A stretch of DNA of 64,000 nt from Mya arenaria (GCF_026914265.1 NC_069130.1:37440988-37504987), one strand, 5' to 3'; shown: positions 48,881-60,483, numbered from the stretch's first letter. Numbers and translations: made by a program. Notes: generated by a model not told the origin, from the sequence alone.

Positions 48881-49199
48881 ATGTCTCCATCGCAATTGCT
48901 CTTTGTCATCCTAAGCTTGTCTTTGCTGTGCGGGCCAGGGCAAGCAATTCCTCGTATGCTACGCAGTGGGCCTGCAGCAACCGATGCTAATCAAGAAAGA
49001 GTCACTCGAATGCCACAAGCGCTTCAAGCCAGTAGTAACGTTCAACCGATTATGTCGAACGAACGAACGTCTAGATCTGAAAACTCGATTAGTTAAACCA
49101 GAGAAAACAAGGAGTTTCCTACGTAACGGTAAAAAAGGAATGAAAAGGTTGGATTTACATGGACGAATTCTTCAGCACCGACACAAGAATCAAAATTGA
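48881..49199 (+). CDS. Secreted repeat-peptide gene C (1 unit), A/B hybrid
   Basis: Signal peptide identical to gene A (MSPSQLLFVILSLSLLCGPG) and the same IPRMLRSGP, then a single 33-bp unit (48995-49027) and a tail like gene B (PVVTFNRLCRTNERLDLKTR...). The signal-peptide frame ends at 49096 (71 aa). The frame carrying ESLECHKRFK and the tail is open from 48966 to 49199 (77 aa). The switch from A-like to B-like sequence lies between about 48968 and 49000. Coding status is open, as for gene A. Confidence 0.55.
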
Positions 49200-49788
49200 A
49201 TGATAAATTTTATCAACAAAATAAAAATATGAACTGCTATTTTGGTTGCATATGTTACAGTCAAACCCGTGAACTCTGACCTTTTGGACTCAGTCAATTG
49301 AAACAGTCACGTACCTTATTCAACAGCTATTATTTTAAAGTTAATACTGCATCATCTTTTCGACAGACCAGCGCATATATAAATAGATGTAAAATAATCA
49401 AAGGTTAATAACTCCAAAACTACCATACACGAAAGCATGTGTTTTGCACAGTACTTCTCATCAACACAGTCAAGACGTGTTTGCAGTTTAAAACAAAAAT
49501 AAAGAGTAATGGAGATAAGTAGACTTGTCACAGTACAACATAAATATAAAACTAATCAAAGGGCAATATCTCCAAAATACCAAACACAAATATTGTTTCT
49601 TTAGCAAGCACTTCTCAACACAGTCATTATGATTATGAAGTTTGAAGTCAATACCTAAATAAATATGGTACAATCATAATAAAGGTACAATAATGTTTCA
49701 ATGTGATAATCTGACTACACCCTACAGAGCATTTATTTGACAAGATCTATCAGAGGGATCATGCACGACTATTCAGCCCCTTTTAAGT

Positions 49789-50155
49789 TTAAAGCTGCAC
49801 TCTCACAGATTGAACGTTTTGACAACTTTTTAAGTTTTTGTCTTGGAACAAGCCAACTTTTGTGTAAATCCATAGAAACCAGTTATAAAACACTGCTGAC
49901 AAACAAATTAGATCCCAGATTTTTGATATTTAAGTTCAAATATTGATGTTTTATGCATTTTTCTTAAACCGTTAGTAATGGTTTAAGCCATAAAACATTA
50001 ATTTCCGAACGGAAATATGAAAATCTACGATCTAATTATTTGTCAGCAATCTTAAATCATTGGTTTGCAGATATTTATGCAAAAAAATTGCTCTTTCAAA
50101 GACAAACAATAAAAAAAGTTGTAAAAATGGTATATCTGTGAGAGTGCAGCTTTAA
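49789..50155. mobile_element. Complete MITE, TTAAAGCTGCACTCTCAC family
   Basis: Left end TTAAAGCTGCACTCTCACAG (within TTTAAAGC) and right end CTGTGAGAGTGCAGCTTTAA. It is the intact counterpart of the element cut at 45235. Confidence 0.8.
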
Positions 50156-50773
50156 GGATTACAAAGTTTTGGTAAAATATGTGTGAATCACTATAAAATG
50201 AGATTACATGCAAAACCTTATCCAGAGTTTCTAATTTGAACAAAATGGGTTATGATTTGCATTTTATGCAATTTACTTGATTAACGAAGATTGGATAGTA
50301 AAGAACAGCTGTCAAAAGTTTTAATGCAATACTTGATGTATTTGCTGAGATAATACTAGAAGTTGCTAACATTCAAACTGGCATTTACCACAATCAAATG
50401 TACTCTGATAAAGTCTCAATAAGCTTTTCAAACCATGAATTATAGATGATTTAGAAACAAATAAGAATTTTCTTCCACTTCTGTTTAATGAAAAATGAAT
50501 ATCTCTGAAATTAAATAGTGTATTTCAATTGGTCACATATTTAATAGTTAGGTATATGCTAAAAAAATTAGCTCGACAAAAGCTGACACGCTCAAGACCG
50601 TTTCTTGAGCAGACACCAGTACTGGCCCAAATTTCTCGAAACTTCATAAGTTTAACAGAAATAAGCAGCTTATTCCATTTAGTCATTTTTTGACATAATG
50701 AGATTTTGATATATGAAAAATCGTTTATTGTAATTATTAGATATAAGTTATAATATAACACTCCTATTAGAAG
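50156..50773. other. Intergenic AT-rich stretch
   Basis: No gene, repeat or clear structure recognised. Confidence 0.4.
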
Positions 50774-50950
50774 TACAGTCAAAACTCGCTATGTCGAAAG
50801 TGTTTGACCTCGGGAAATACTTCGAGATAACGAACTTTCGATATAACCGAAATACAAATAGCGTATAAATTAATTCAACACAATCGAAAAAAGTTTGACA
50901 TAAGGAGAACATCGAGATAGCAATGTTTGACATGGCGAGCCTCGACTGTA
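50774..50950. mobile_element. MITE with TACAGTCAAAACTCGC ends
   Basis: The ends TACAGTCAAAACTCGCTATG and the diverged right end (GGCGAGCCTCGACTGTA) make it a member of the family at 11506-11654. TA tips. Its right arm is more diverged, so the copy is older. Confidence 0.7.
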
Positions 50951-51285
50951 AATACATGTATTACGATAAATAGAGATAAATAAAAGTAGTGAGCTTAACA
51001 ATAAGGCACTAATGAAGTTTCGAGAAACTTGATTGGGCCTAGTATCCATTTTGAGAGGGTATGAGAAGGAGGCCGTGGTGGAGATTGCATCCGCAGCCCC
51101 TTGGGTGAGAGGCGGACACCTGTACAACTAGACAACTATCACCTTCTAAGTGCAAAGCCGCTCTGTAAAAGCTGAGTATGGATTACTTCCCCTATCACTA
51201 TGTATATAGACTGGATTACTTCCTCTATCACTTTTCTCTATGTATATAGGTTGGATTACTTCCCCTATCACCATGTTACATAACT

Positions 51286-51545
51286 GTCTCCGTGGCCTAG
51301 TGGTAAAGGCGTCCGTCTACGGAGCGGGAGATCAAACGTTCGAGTCTCACACGGGGCTTGTTCCGACATGGCAGGTTGCCGACCATGCAGCTAGTTAAAT
51401 CGAGGGGTACCGATTGCCTTCCTGCCAGGCGCCTCGCATTTGGGATAGGAATCGATGTAAAGATATTCACGATTGAAGGTGTCTCATAAGCCCAACGGGC
51501 TGGCCTTAACTAAGAGAGGTGACACTATAATAAACAAACACTTTA
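51286..51545 (+). repeat. tRNA-derived SINE
   Basis: The head has a box A-like TGGCCTAGTGGTAAAGGC and a box B-like GTTCGAGTCTC at tRNA spacing, with cloverleaf-like arms, followed by a ~180-bp non-tRNA body and an AT-rich tail (AATAAACAAACACTTTAC). The tRNA-like part lacks a proper anticodon stem, so I call a SINE and not a tRNA gene. Just upstream, 51175-51275 holds three imperfect copies of TGGATTACTTCCCCTATCAC. Confidence 0.7.
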
Positions 51546-52708
51546 CTTTTTATTGGATTTAGTACGCAGGGGAATGGACTATGCAATAGCGTTGATATTA
51601 ACATTTTGGTACTGAAAAATATGGTAAAAATTGTAGGAAATGTTACACAAACAAGAATATCGCTGAAAGCAATGGAATGCTAACCATACGCCTTTTTATC
51701 TATGAAAGACAGAAATTATCATACAACCTGATGTTAAAAGGTATATGCTTGAACAATTATTATACACAAGTTTGAAAAAAATCATAACATAGAAAGATAT
51801 GGACAGGTATGAGAATTAAATTTTAAAGTAAATTTTAAGAGATGAAAGAAAACAGCAGCAATGAAATTTCATAAATATTCGATTTTTAAAAGCAGATAGG
51901 GGGGAGGGGGAGATAACTAAAAACATGCAGCTCAGGATTATAACTTAATAAACACGAAAGGATTATGGTTCTTCAATTGCCATCTATCTATATACCAAGA
52001 CCCAGGTAAGCACCAATCATGAAAAAAATGATTAAGGGGAGATAAGTAGTATTTTTGAAATGAAATAATGTCCAGAAAAGGAATCTACTAAATACCTGAA
52101 ATAACATACATTTCACAAACAAGCTTTTTAGGCCTTGAAAAATTCCAACATAGGTCATTTCATGTAGAATTATTGTTCCTATGAAAAAGGACATATGCAA
52201 ATTGTAATAATTATTACATTATGTATAAAAAGTTTATCATATAATGTACTTTTGGTTATTTGTTTTCCATATTAGTAATCAGCAACTCCAGCTATATGAT
52301 TTTCATCCAGTACCAAATTATATGTGGTCCCCAGGCATTTTTAACTTATAATAATCATTGTTAATGGAGATATCAAAAATTTAGCTTGGGGGGTCAAAAT
52401 ACCTGGGGGTCTGTTTGGGTATGAGGGATTCATGCTTAAAGCAGGATCAAGGGGCTTAGACCCTTTTTGAAATTGTTTCCAAGTCATTTATATCCATTCA
52501 ATGTTCAAATACTTAATACTGATTTTGATGCATCTGTCCAAGCAAAACACACTTTTTATAACTGTACAAAACTTTTGTAAAACCAATTCCTAAGTTCCAC
52601 ACATATCACTTTCAACTTATCAGTCATGCAAAGTCATTTAAAGGCGTGAAAACAGTTCTAGCAGTTTCTTAATATAAGTCCACATTTTCACTCCTTGATC
52701 TGTTTTTT
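51546..52708. other. Intergenic, 3' side of CENP-S
   Basis: No gene recognised. The right end should contain the 3' untranslated region of the minus-strand CENP-S gene. Confidence 0.4.
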
Positions 52709-55700
52709 TCAGCTCTCCTCCTCTACAATGACCGTTTCAGTCTGATCGCTGGTGGTAGCTCCAACAGACGTCTCCTTCCCTTTACCTTTCTTACTTCTCT
52801 TCTTAGGTTCTGGTTTAGAAGCATTCAGTTCTTCTTGCACACCATTGATATAGTCCAGCTAAAAATAGAAAAAGAAGTAGAAAAAATTGAGGGCTTAATG
52901 CAAGACTGTTGTATTACCTTCTATTTTTATACAGAGTTATTACCAATTTGCAATTTGTCTTTGAATGAGCCAATGTATGATAGGGTTTTAGCCAGGTTTT
53001 CAAAAGGACAGGGTGATAAAGAAAAAGGACAGGGTGCTACATTAAAAAGGACAGGGTGCTACATTAAAAAGGACAGGGTGCTACATTAAAAAGGACAGGA
53101 TAATACAGAAAAAGGACAGGGTGCTACATTAAAAAGGACAGGGAGCAGCATTAAAAAGGACAGGGTGCTGCAGAAAAAGGACAGGGTGCTACATTAAAAA
53201 GGACAGGGTGCTATATTAAAAAGGACAGGGTGCTACATTAAAAAGGACAGGATAATACAGAAAAAGGACAGGGTGCTACATTAAAAAGGACAGGGAGCTG
53301 CATTAAAAAGGACAGGGTGCTGCAGAAAAAGGACAGGATGCTACATTAAAAAGGACAGGGTGCTACATTAAAAAGGACAGGGTGCTACATTAAAAAGGAC
53401 AGGGTGCTACTTAAAAAGGACAGGTTGCTGCAGAAAAAGGACAGGGTGTTACATTAAAAAGGACAGGGTGCTACATTAAAAAGGACAGGGTGCTACATAA
53501 AAAAGGAGAGGGTGCTACATTAAAAAGGACAGGGTGCTACTTAAAAATGACAGGGTGCTACTTAAAAAGGACAGGGTGCCACATTAAAAAGGACAGGGTG
53601 CTGCATTAAAAAGGACAGGGTGCTGCAGAAAAAGGACAGGGTGCTACATTAAAAAAGACAGGGTGGTGCAGAAAAAGGACAGGGTGCTACATTAAAAAGG
53701 AGAGGGTGCTGCAAAAAAAGGACAGCGTGCTACATTAAAAAGGACAGGGTGCTGCAGAAAAAGGACAGGGTGCTACATTAAAAAGGACAGGGTGCTACAT
53801 TAAAAAGGACAGGATAATACAGAAAAAGGACAGGGTGCTACATTAAAAAGGACAGGGAGCAGCATTAAAAAGGACAGGGTTCTGCAGAAAAAGGACAGGG
53901 TGCTACATTAAAAAGGACAGGGTGCTATATTAAAAAGGACAGGGTGCTACATTAAAAAGGACAGGATAATACAGAAAAAGGACAGGGTGCTACATTAAAA
54001 AGGACAGGGAGCTGCATTAAAAACGACAGGGTGCTGCAGAAAAAGGACAGGGTGCTATATTAAAAAGGACAGGGTGCTGCATTAAAAAGGACAGGGTGCT
54101 ACAGAAAAAGGACAGGGTGCTGCATTAAAAAGGACAGGGTGCTGCATTAAAAAGGACAGGGTGCTACATTAAAAAGGACAGGGTGCTGCATTAAAAAGGA
54201 CAGGGTGCTACTTAAAAAGGACAGGGTGCTACATTAAAAAGGACTGGGTGCTACATTAAAAGGACAGGGTGCTGCATTAAAATGGACAGGGTGCTACAGA
54301 AAAAGGACAGGGTGCTGCATTAAAAAGGACAGAACGCTGCATTAAAAAGGACAGGGTGCTACATTAAAAAGGACAGGGTGCTGCATTAAAAAGGACAGGG
54401 TGCTACATTAAAAAGGACAGGTTGCTACAGAAAAGGGACAGGGTGCTGCATTAAAAAGGACAGGGTGCTGCATTAAAAAGGACAGGGTGCTACATTAAAA
54501 AGGACAGGGTGATGCATTAAAAAGGACAGGGTGATGCAGAAAAAGGACAGGGTGCTACATTAAAAAGGACAGGGTGCTACATTAAAAAGGACAGGGTGCT
54601 ACATTAAAAATGACAGGATAATAAAGAAAAAGGACAGGGTGCTACATTAAAAACGACAGGGAGCTGCATTAAAAAGGACAGGGTGCTGCAGAAAAAGGAC
54701 AGGGTGCTACATTAAAAAGGACAGGGTGCTACAGAAAAAGGACAGGGTGCTGCATTAAAAAGGACAGGGTGTTGCATTAAAAAGGACAGGGTGCTACATT
54801 AAAAAGGACAGGGTGCTACTTAAAAAGGACAGGGTGCTACATTAAAAAGGACTGGGTGCTACATTAAAAAGGACAGGGTGCTGCATTAAAATGGACAGGG
54901 TGCTACAGAAAAAGGACAGGGTGCTGCATTAAAAAGGACAGGGTGCTGCATTAAAAAGGACAGGGTGCTACATTAAAAAGGACAGGGTGCTGCATTAAAA
55001 AGGACAGGGTGCTACATTAAAAAGGACAGGGTGCTACAGAAAAAGGACAGGGTGCTGCATTAAAAAGGACAGGGTGCTGCATTAAAAAGGACAGGGTGCT
55101 ACATTAAAAAGGACAGGGTGCTGCATTAAAAAGGACAGGGTGATGCAGAAAAAGGACAGGGTGCTACATTAAAAAGGACAGGGTGCTACATTAAAAAGGA
55201 CAGGGTGCTACATTAAAAATGACAGGATAATAAAGAAAAAGGACAGGGTGCTACATTAAAAAGGACAGGGAGCTGCATTAAAAAGGACAGGGTGCTGCAG
55301 AAAAAGGACAGGGTGCTACATTAAAAAGGACAGGGTGCTACAGAAAAAGGACAGGGTGCTCCATTAAAAAGGACAGGGTGTTGCATTAAAAAGGACAGGG
55401 TGCTACATTAAAAAGGACAGGGTGCTACATTAAAAAGGACAGGGTGCTACATTAAAAAGGACAGGGTGCTGCAGAAAAAGGACAGGGTGCTGCATTAAAA
55501 AGGACAGGGTGCTGCAGAAAAAGGACAGGGTGCTACAGAAAAAGGACAGGGTGCTACAGAAAAAGGACAGGGTGCTGCATTAAAAAGGACAGGGTGCTGC
55601 ATTAAAAAGGACTGGGTGCTGCATTAAAAAGGACAGGGTGCTGCAGAAAAAGTACAGGGTGCTACTTAAAAAGGACAGGGTGCTGCAGAAAAAGGACAGG

Positions 55701-58700
55701 GTGCTACATTAAAAAGGACAGGGTGCTGCAGAAAAAGGACAGGGTGCTACATTAAAAAGGACAGGGTGCTGCATTAAAAAGGACAGGGTGCTGCATTAAA
55801 AAGGACAGGGTGCTACAGAAAAAGGACAGGGTGCTACATTAAAAAGGACAGGGTGCTACAGAAAAAGGACAGGGTGCTGCATTAAAAAGGACAGGGTGCT
55901 GCATTAAAAAGGACATGGTGCTGCAGAAAAAGGACAGGGTGCTACTTAAAAAGGACAGGGTGCTGCAGAAAAAGGACAGGGTGCTACATTAAAAAGGACA
56001 GGGTGCTGGAGAAAAAGGACAGGGTGCTACATTAAAAAGGACAGGATGCTGCAGAAAAAGGACAGGGTGCTACATTAAAAAGGACTGGGTGCTACATTAA
56101 AAAGGACAGGGTAATACAGAAAAAGGACAGGGTGCTACATTAAAAAGGACAGGGTGCTGCATTAAAAAGGACAGGGTGCTACATTAAAAAGGACAGGGTG
56201 CTACTTAAAAAGGACAGGTTGCTGCAGAAAAAGGACAGGGTGTTACATTAAAAAGGACAGGGTGCTACATTAAAAAGGACAGGGTGCTACATAAAAAAGG
56301 AGAGGGTGCTACATTAAAAAGGACAGGGTGCTACTTAAAAAGGACAGGGTGCTACTTAAAAAGGACAGGGTGCCACATTAAAAAGGACAGGGTGCTGCAG
56401 AAAAAGGACAGGGTGCTACATTAAAAAAGACAGGGTGGTGCAGAAAAAGGACAGGGTGCTACATTAAAAAGGAGAGGGTGCTGCAGAAAAAGGACAGCGT
56501 GCTACATTAAAAAGGACAGGGTGCTGCAGAAAAAGGACAGGGTGCTACATTAAAAAGGACAGGGTGCTACATTAAAAAGGACTGGGTGCTACATTAAAAA
56601 GGACAGGGTAATACAGAAAAAGGACAGGGTGCTACTTTAAAAAGGACAGGGTGCTACATTAAAAAGGACAGGGTGCTACATTAAAAAGGACAGGGTGCTA
56701 CATTAAAAAGGACAGGGTGCTACTTAAAAAGGACAGGGTGCTGCAGAAAAAGGACAGGGTGCTACATTAAAAAGGACAGGGTGCTGCAGAAAAAGGACAG
56801 GGTGCTACATTAAAAAGGACAGGGTAATACAGAAAAAGGACAGGGTGCTACATTAAAAAGGACAGGGTGCTACATTAAAAAGGACAGGGTACTACATTAA
56901 AACGGACAGGGTGCTGCATTAAAAAGGACAGGGTGCTACAGAAAAGTGACAGGGTTCTGCATTAAAAAGGACAGGGTGCTACATTAAAAAGGACAGGGTG
57001 CTGCAGAAAATGGACAGGGTGCTACATTAAAAAGGACAGGGTGCTGCAGAAAAAGGACAGGGTGCTACATTAAAAAGGACAGGGTGCTGCATTAAAAAGG
57101 ACAGGGTGCTGCAGAAAAAGGACAGGGTGCTACATTAAAAAGGACAGGGTAATACAGAAAAAGGACAGGGTGCTACATTAAAAAGGACAGGGTGCTGCAT
57201 TAAAAAGGACAGGGTGCTGCATTAAAAAGGACAGGGTGCTGCATTAAAAAGGACAGGGTGCTGCATTAGAAAGGACAGGGTGCTACTTAAAAAGGACAGG
57301 GTGCTACATTAAAAAGGACAGGGTGCTGCATTAAAAAGGACAGGGTGCTACTTTAAAAAGGACAAGGTGCTACATTAAAAAGGACAGGGTGCTACAGAAA
57401 AAGGACAGGGTGCTGCATTAAAAAGGACATGGTGCTGCAGAAAAAGGACAGGGTGCTACATTAAAAAAGACAGGGTGCTGCAGAAAAAGGACAGGGTGCT
57501 ACATTAAAAAGGACAGGGTGCTGCAGAAAAAGGACAGGGTGCTACATAAAAAAAGACAGGGTGCTGCAGAAAAAGGACAGGGTGCTGCAGAAAAAGGACA
57601 GGGTGCTACATTAAAAAGGACAGGGTGCTACATTAAAAAGGACTGGGTGCTATATTAAAAAGGACAGGGTGCTACATTAAAAAGGACAGGGTGCTAAGGG
57701 AGTCACAAAAGTTCACAAGAAATAGTAGAAATTGTGCTTAATTGAAGTAACAAGTAGGTTTTTACTGCCAATTATGTCATGTTTGTATGGATTTATAACA
57801 ATATTTTAAGCTTTAATCAAAACAAAAGAACGTGTCTTAAGCATTTAATTCTATAAAGGCAGGAAGGTACACATGTATCTACTTCTCTGCCATTGCCAAA
57901 GGTTCACATGTAGGACATTTTGCTAGGAACTTGTCATTTACATACATAGCCGTACAGTAAAACTGAGATTGTTCGAACAGGCTGTCGTTGGAAAAAAGGC
58001 GATCAATCAAAGTCAAAGTCGAGGCTAAGTCTCTTCCATATTACCTTCTTTTTTCATATATAATATACTGACACTGGATCAAAACCTAAAAAAGTCGAGG
58101 AGTCGAGCACCATTGTCAGTCCTAAATACACAAACGCTCAAAACCTTATGATTACCTCGATGTCATAATTTCACACATTTTCCCAAAAGCATGTAAAATA
58201 TTAACATACAATTCGCAGGAGTTAACATTTTCAGAAGTTGTAAAAGTTCAGTGAAAAAAGAGAGGGAATTTGATAAGGTTTTCCAAACTTGATTATCACC
58301 ATTTACGCATGACCACTAATACTTGATAAGGACATTTGAGAAGATAATTGTCAAAAGTTAATGACAAGAATTTAATCATATTTTCATGTTGTTTGTTTAG
58401 ATTTTTTTTTAAATAAACATTGCTATTTATTCTCATATATTGTTTTTTCTTTTACATTTTCACACTAAGTAAATGACAGCTTTTAAACATATGAGTGATT
58501 TCCACAACAAAATACGTAATCCGTGCCGAAGTAAACTGACGGCTTCAAACTTTGAAAATACATTGTAAGAGATTTCATAACAAACTTAAATGGACACTTG
58601 GGTTGTTCAAAACATCAGAACATTCGAGGTTTTAACTGGGTCCAAGGCGTTCTTGAGCAATTGCAGTTTTACTGTATATATTTAGGCTTGTGGGTTATAA

Positions 58701-59630
58701 ACCCATTATTATATAAACATAAAAGAATTTGGGCTTGTTGAATAAAGTCTGAAATGTGGTTGACAATGAAACCTGACATAACAAATCAAGTCATACCAAT
58801 TTGGGTGTCTTCCTTATCAACATTTTAACATCATCTGCATTGATTGTGCTTCTTTTTACATGCCTGAAATTGATACAACATTGATAATACTCCACAAATA
58901 CTCCTTAATAGACTAACAAATTGGTCCAATGTGAATGAAAAGCTCACAAAAAAAATCAATTTGGTTTTCAGAAAGGGAAATCTGTATCTGACTGTATTTT
59001 TATTTTACAATGTATTATCTCAAAAGTTCCAAGCGAAAAAGAAAAACTTTACTGTGTGTTTATTGATTACCAACAATTTTTTGACCGCATTGACCACACA
59101 TATCTATGGCACAAGTTGTTAAATGAAAATGTAAGTGGCCGATAATATATTTTCTAAAGCTTGAGCTTAACCATACCAATCATAAATACAATCATATCAT
59201 TTGGTAATCATATCGAATGTGTTTGCAAACATCTGGACAAGTAATTATAGATACAACATAGATTATACATGTTCTAAAACTTGAGTTCAATCATACCAAA
59301 TATGTTTGGAAACATCTGGACAAGTAATTATTAACATTTAAATGTACCTACTATTTCAATTATTTTAAAATGTCAATTATAAAATTGTATGGCGAAACTA
59401 AGAAGATACATGTACATGGAATATTCTTAAGTTTAGTAGGACAAAAATGATTAAAAATATCAAAAATAGTACTTTGCAAAGAGTTCTAGATCTGTAGCAA
59501 ATTGTTCACATTTTTTCCAAGTCGTCTCGGAGATGGCGGCCACAACCATCTTGTTAAGCTGTACATTTTTCTCATCTGCGTGTTCATTACATATCTGTAG
59601 AGTTGTGTGGTGAACAGCAGCTTTTAGCCT
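52709..59630 (-). CDS. CENPS: Centromere protein S (CENP-S / MHF1), last three exons
   Basis: Minus-strand exons 59630-59473, 58863-58797 and 52858-52709 (stop TGA at 52711-52709); acceptors TTTTCAG, TTTCAG and TTTTAG; phases 2 and 0 agree at the joins. They encode RLKAAVHHTTLQICNEHADE..., then AISETTWKKCEQFATDLELF, AKHVKRSTINADDVKMLIRK, TPKL-LDYINGVQEELN and a basic-then-acidic tail ending EEES. This matches the histone-fold of CENP-S (human QRLKAAVHYTV, AISELTFRQCENFAKDLEMF, KRTTINTEDVKLLARR). The family protein pairs with CENP-X in the kinetochore CCAN and with FANCM in DNA repair. The 124 residues seen plus a short first exon fit the usual ~140. The first coding exon was not found; an ATG at 63648 (MTTEETD) is only a weak candidate because its donor phase does not fit. 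The last intron is 5.9 kb and mostly minisatellite. Confidence 0.88.
53003..57698 (+). repeat. 4.7-kb minisatellite in the last CENP-S intron
   Basis: Over 200 tandem units of 21-23 bp built on AAAAAGGACAGGGTGCT followed by ACATT, GCATT, GCAG, ACAG or ACTT; rarer units read AGGATAATACAG or GGGAGCTGC. Purine-rich on the plus strand. Blocks of variants recur: a distinctive group at 54605-54700 returns about 606 bp later, and the group at 53400-53760 returns at about 56190-56550. It ends abruptly at GGTGCTAAGGGAGTC. Confidence 0.97.
57953..58676. mobile_element. MITE-like element with TACAGTAAAACTG ends in a CENP-S intron
   Basis: The left end TACAGTAAAACTGAGATTG and the right-end complement TACAGTAAAACTGCAATTG pair with two mismatches and continue more weakly inward. 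TA at both tips. 724 bp, non-coding. Confidence 0.65.
58900..59143 (+). mobile_element. LINE reverse-transcriptase fragment
   Basis: A ~60-codon stretch reads QFGFQKGKSVSDC... and VFIDYQQFFDRIDH, which is RT palm motif A of non-LTR elements (usually F.D..KAFD...H), then HTYLWHKLLNENV and a stop. It is isolated and 5'- and 3'-truncated. Confidence 0.7.
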
Positions 59631-59839
59631 CTGAAAAATAAAGAAAAGATGGAAAACATGTTTCGTGATATAGGTCCAAATATCCTAGTACTGGTTACCC
59701 ATCAAGTAAAACCATACCAAACCACTGAATTTGCAGAAGTCAGGCACAGCCAATTTGCGGATTTATTGGGTTTGACTTTAGTATTAAAAGCAGAAATAAA
59801 TAACAACAATGTTAGCGTTGGCAGGGATGTCTCTTACTC

Positions 59840-60483
59840 GCCTGGCAATGCACCTCCAGAGATCTTCTATACCTGGGAGTCGAATTAACATCAGATTTAA
59901 CCTGGAAAACTCATATTGGCAACATTAGAAGAAAAACTAAAAAAAACTCATCCTGAGGATACATATAATATTAAAAACTGCAAGCAAGATGTAAAAGAAA
60001 AAGCGTTCAACTCTCTAGTACCACCACATCTTGAATACTTCTCCTCAGTCTGGGACCCCTACTTTGAACAGGATGTTCAATCCCTTGACAAATCCTGTTC
60101 AATCCATCGATTAAGTCAAGCAAGAGAGTCAACACGAACTACTCATGTTGAAACAGCGCAACTATGCTCAACAACATGAACTGGCAATCACTTCAACACA
60201 GACTCGATGAAGAGACTAACCCATTTCCATAAAGCAGTATACACCTTATGCTACTCCAGAGCGTTACTATGCTACAAGGAGACATTACAATGCCTATATT
60301 GAACTCCGGCCTAACTACAAACAATACAAAAACAGCTCCCTTCCTCGAGACCTGGTGAATATCACCTCTGTAGACAGCTTCAAGACCGCTCTGCAGACAT
60401 ACACAGACTAAGCAACAGCCACATTTTTTTTTTATTTCAATTGTAAATATGCCATATATGCTATAACTTGTATAAGGCTTTTA
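59840..60483 (+). mobile_element. LINE 3'-end fragment (Jockey/CR1-like ORF2 C-terminus)
   Basis: YLGVELTSDLTWKTHIGNIR, then HLEYFSSVWDPYFEQDVQSL and, after frame changes, SSLPRDLVNITSVDSFKTAL, the usual ending of non-LTR ORF2 proteins, then a stop near 60411 and a tail. At least three frame breaks, so it is dead. It lies on the opposite strand to CENP-S, just upstream of the CENP-S exon at 59473-59630. Confidence 0.75.

Larger units (their letters stand above)
45229..49027 (+). repeat. Duplicated block, second copy of 33206-37178
   Basis: Matches the source copy through the upstream half of gene C. Downstream of the repeat unit the sequence follows gene B instead (43.9-45.2 kb). Small indels and a TA contraction separate the copies. 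Confidence 0.9.

Noticed and set aside
51286-51360. A functional tRNA gene
   Set aside because: Box A and box B are present, but the anticodon arm is poor and a long body with an AT-rich tail follows, as in a SINE.
52979-53089. Open frame running into the CENP-S intron minisatellite on the plus strand
   Set aside because: It is the start of a repeat array inside an intron of a minus-strand gene.
53003-57698. CRISPR array
   Set aside because: Regular short units, but there are no unique spacers, the units vary by point changes, and the genome is animal.
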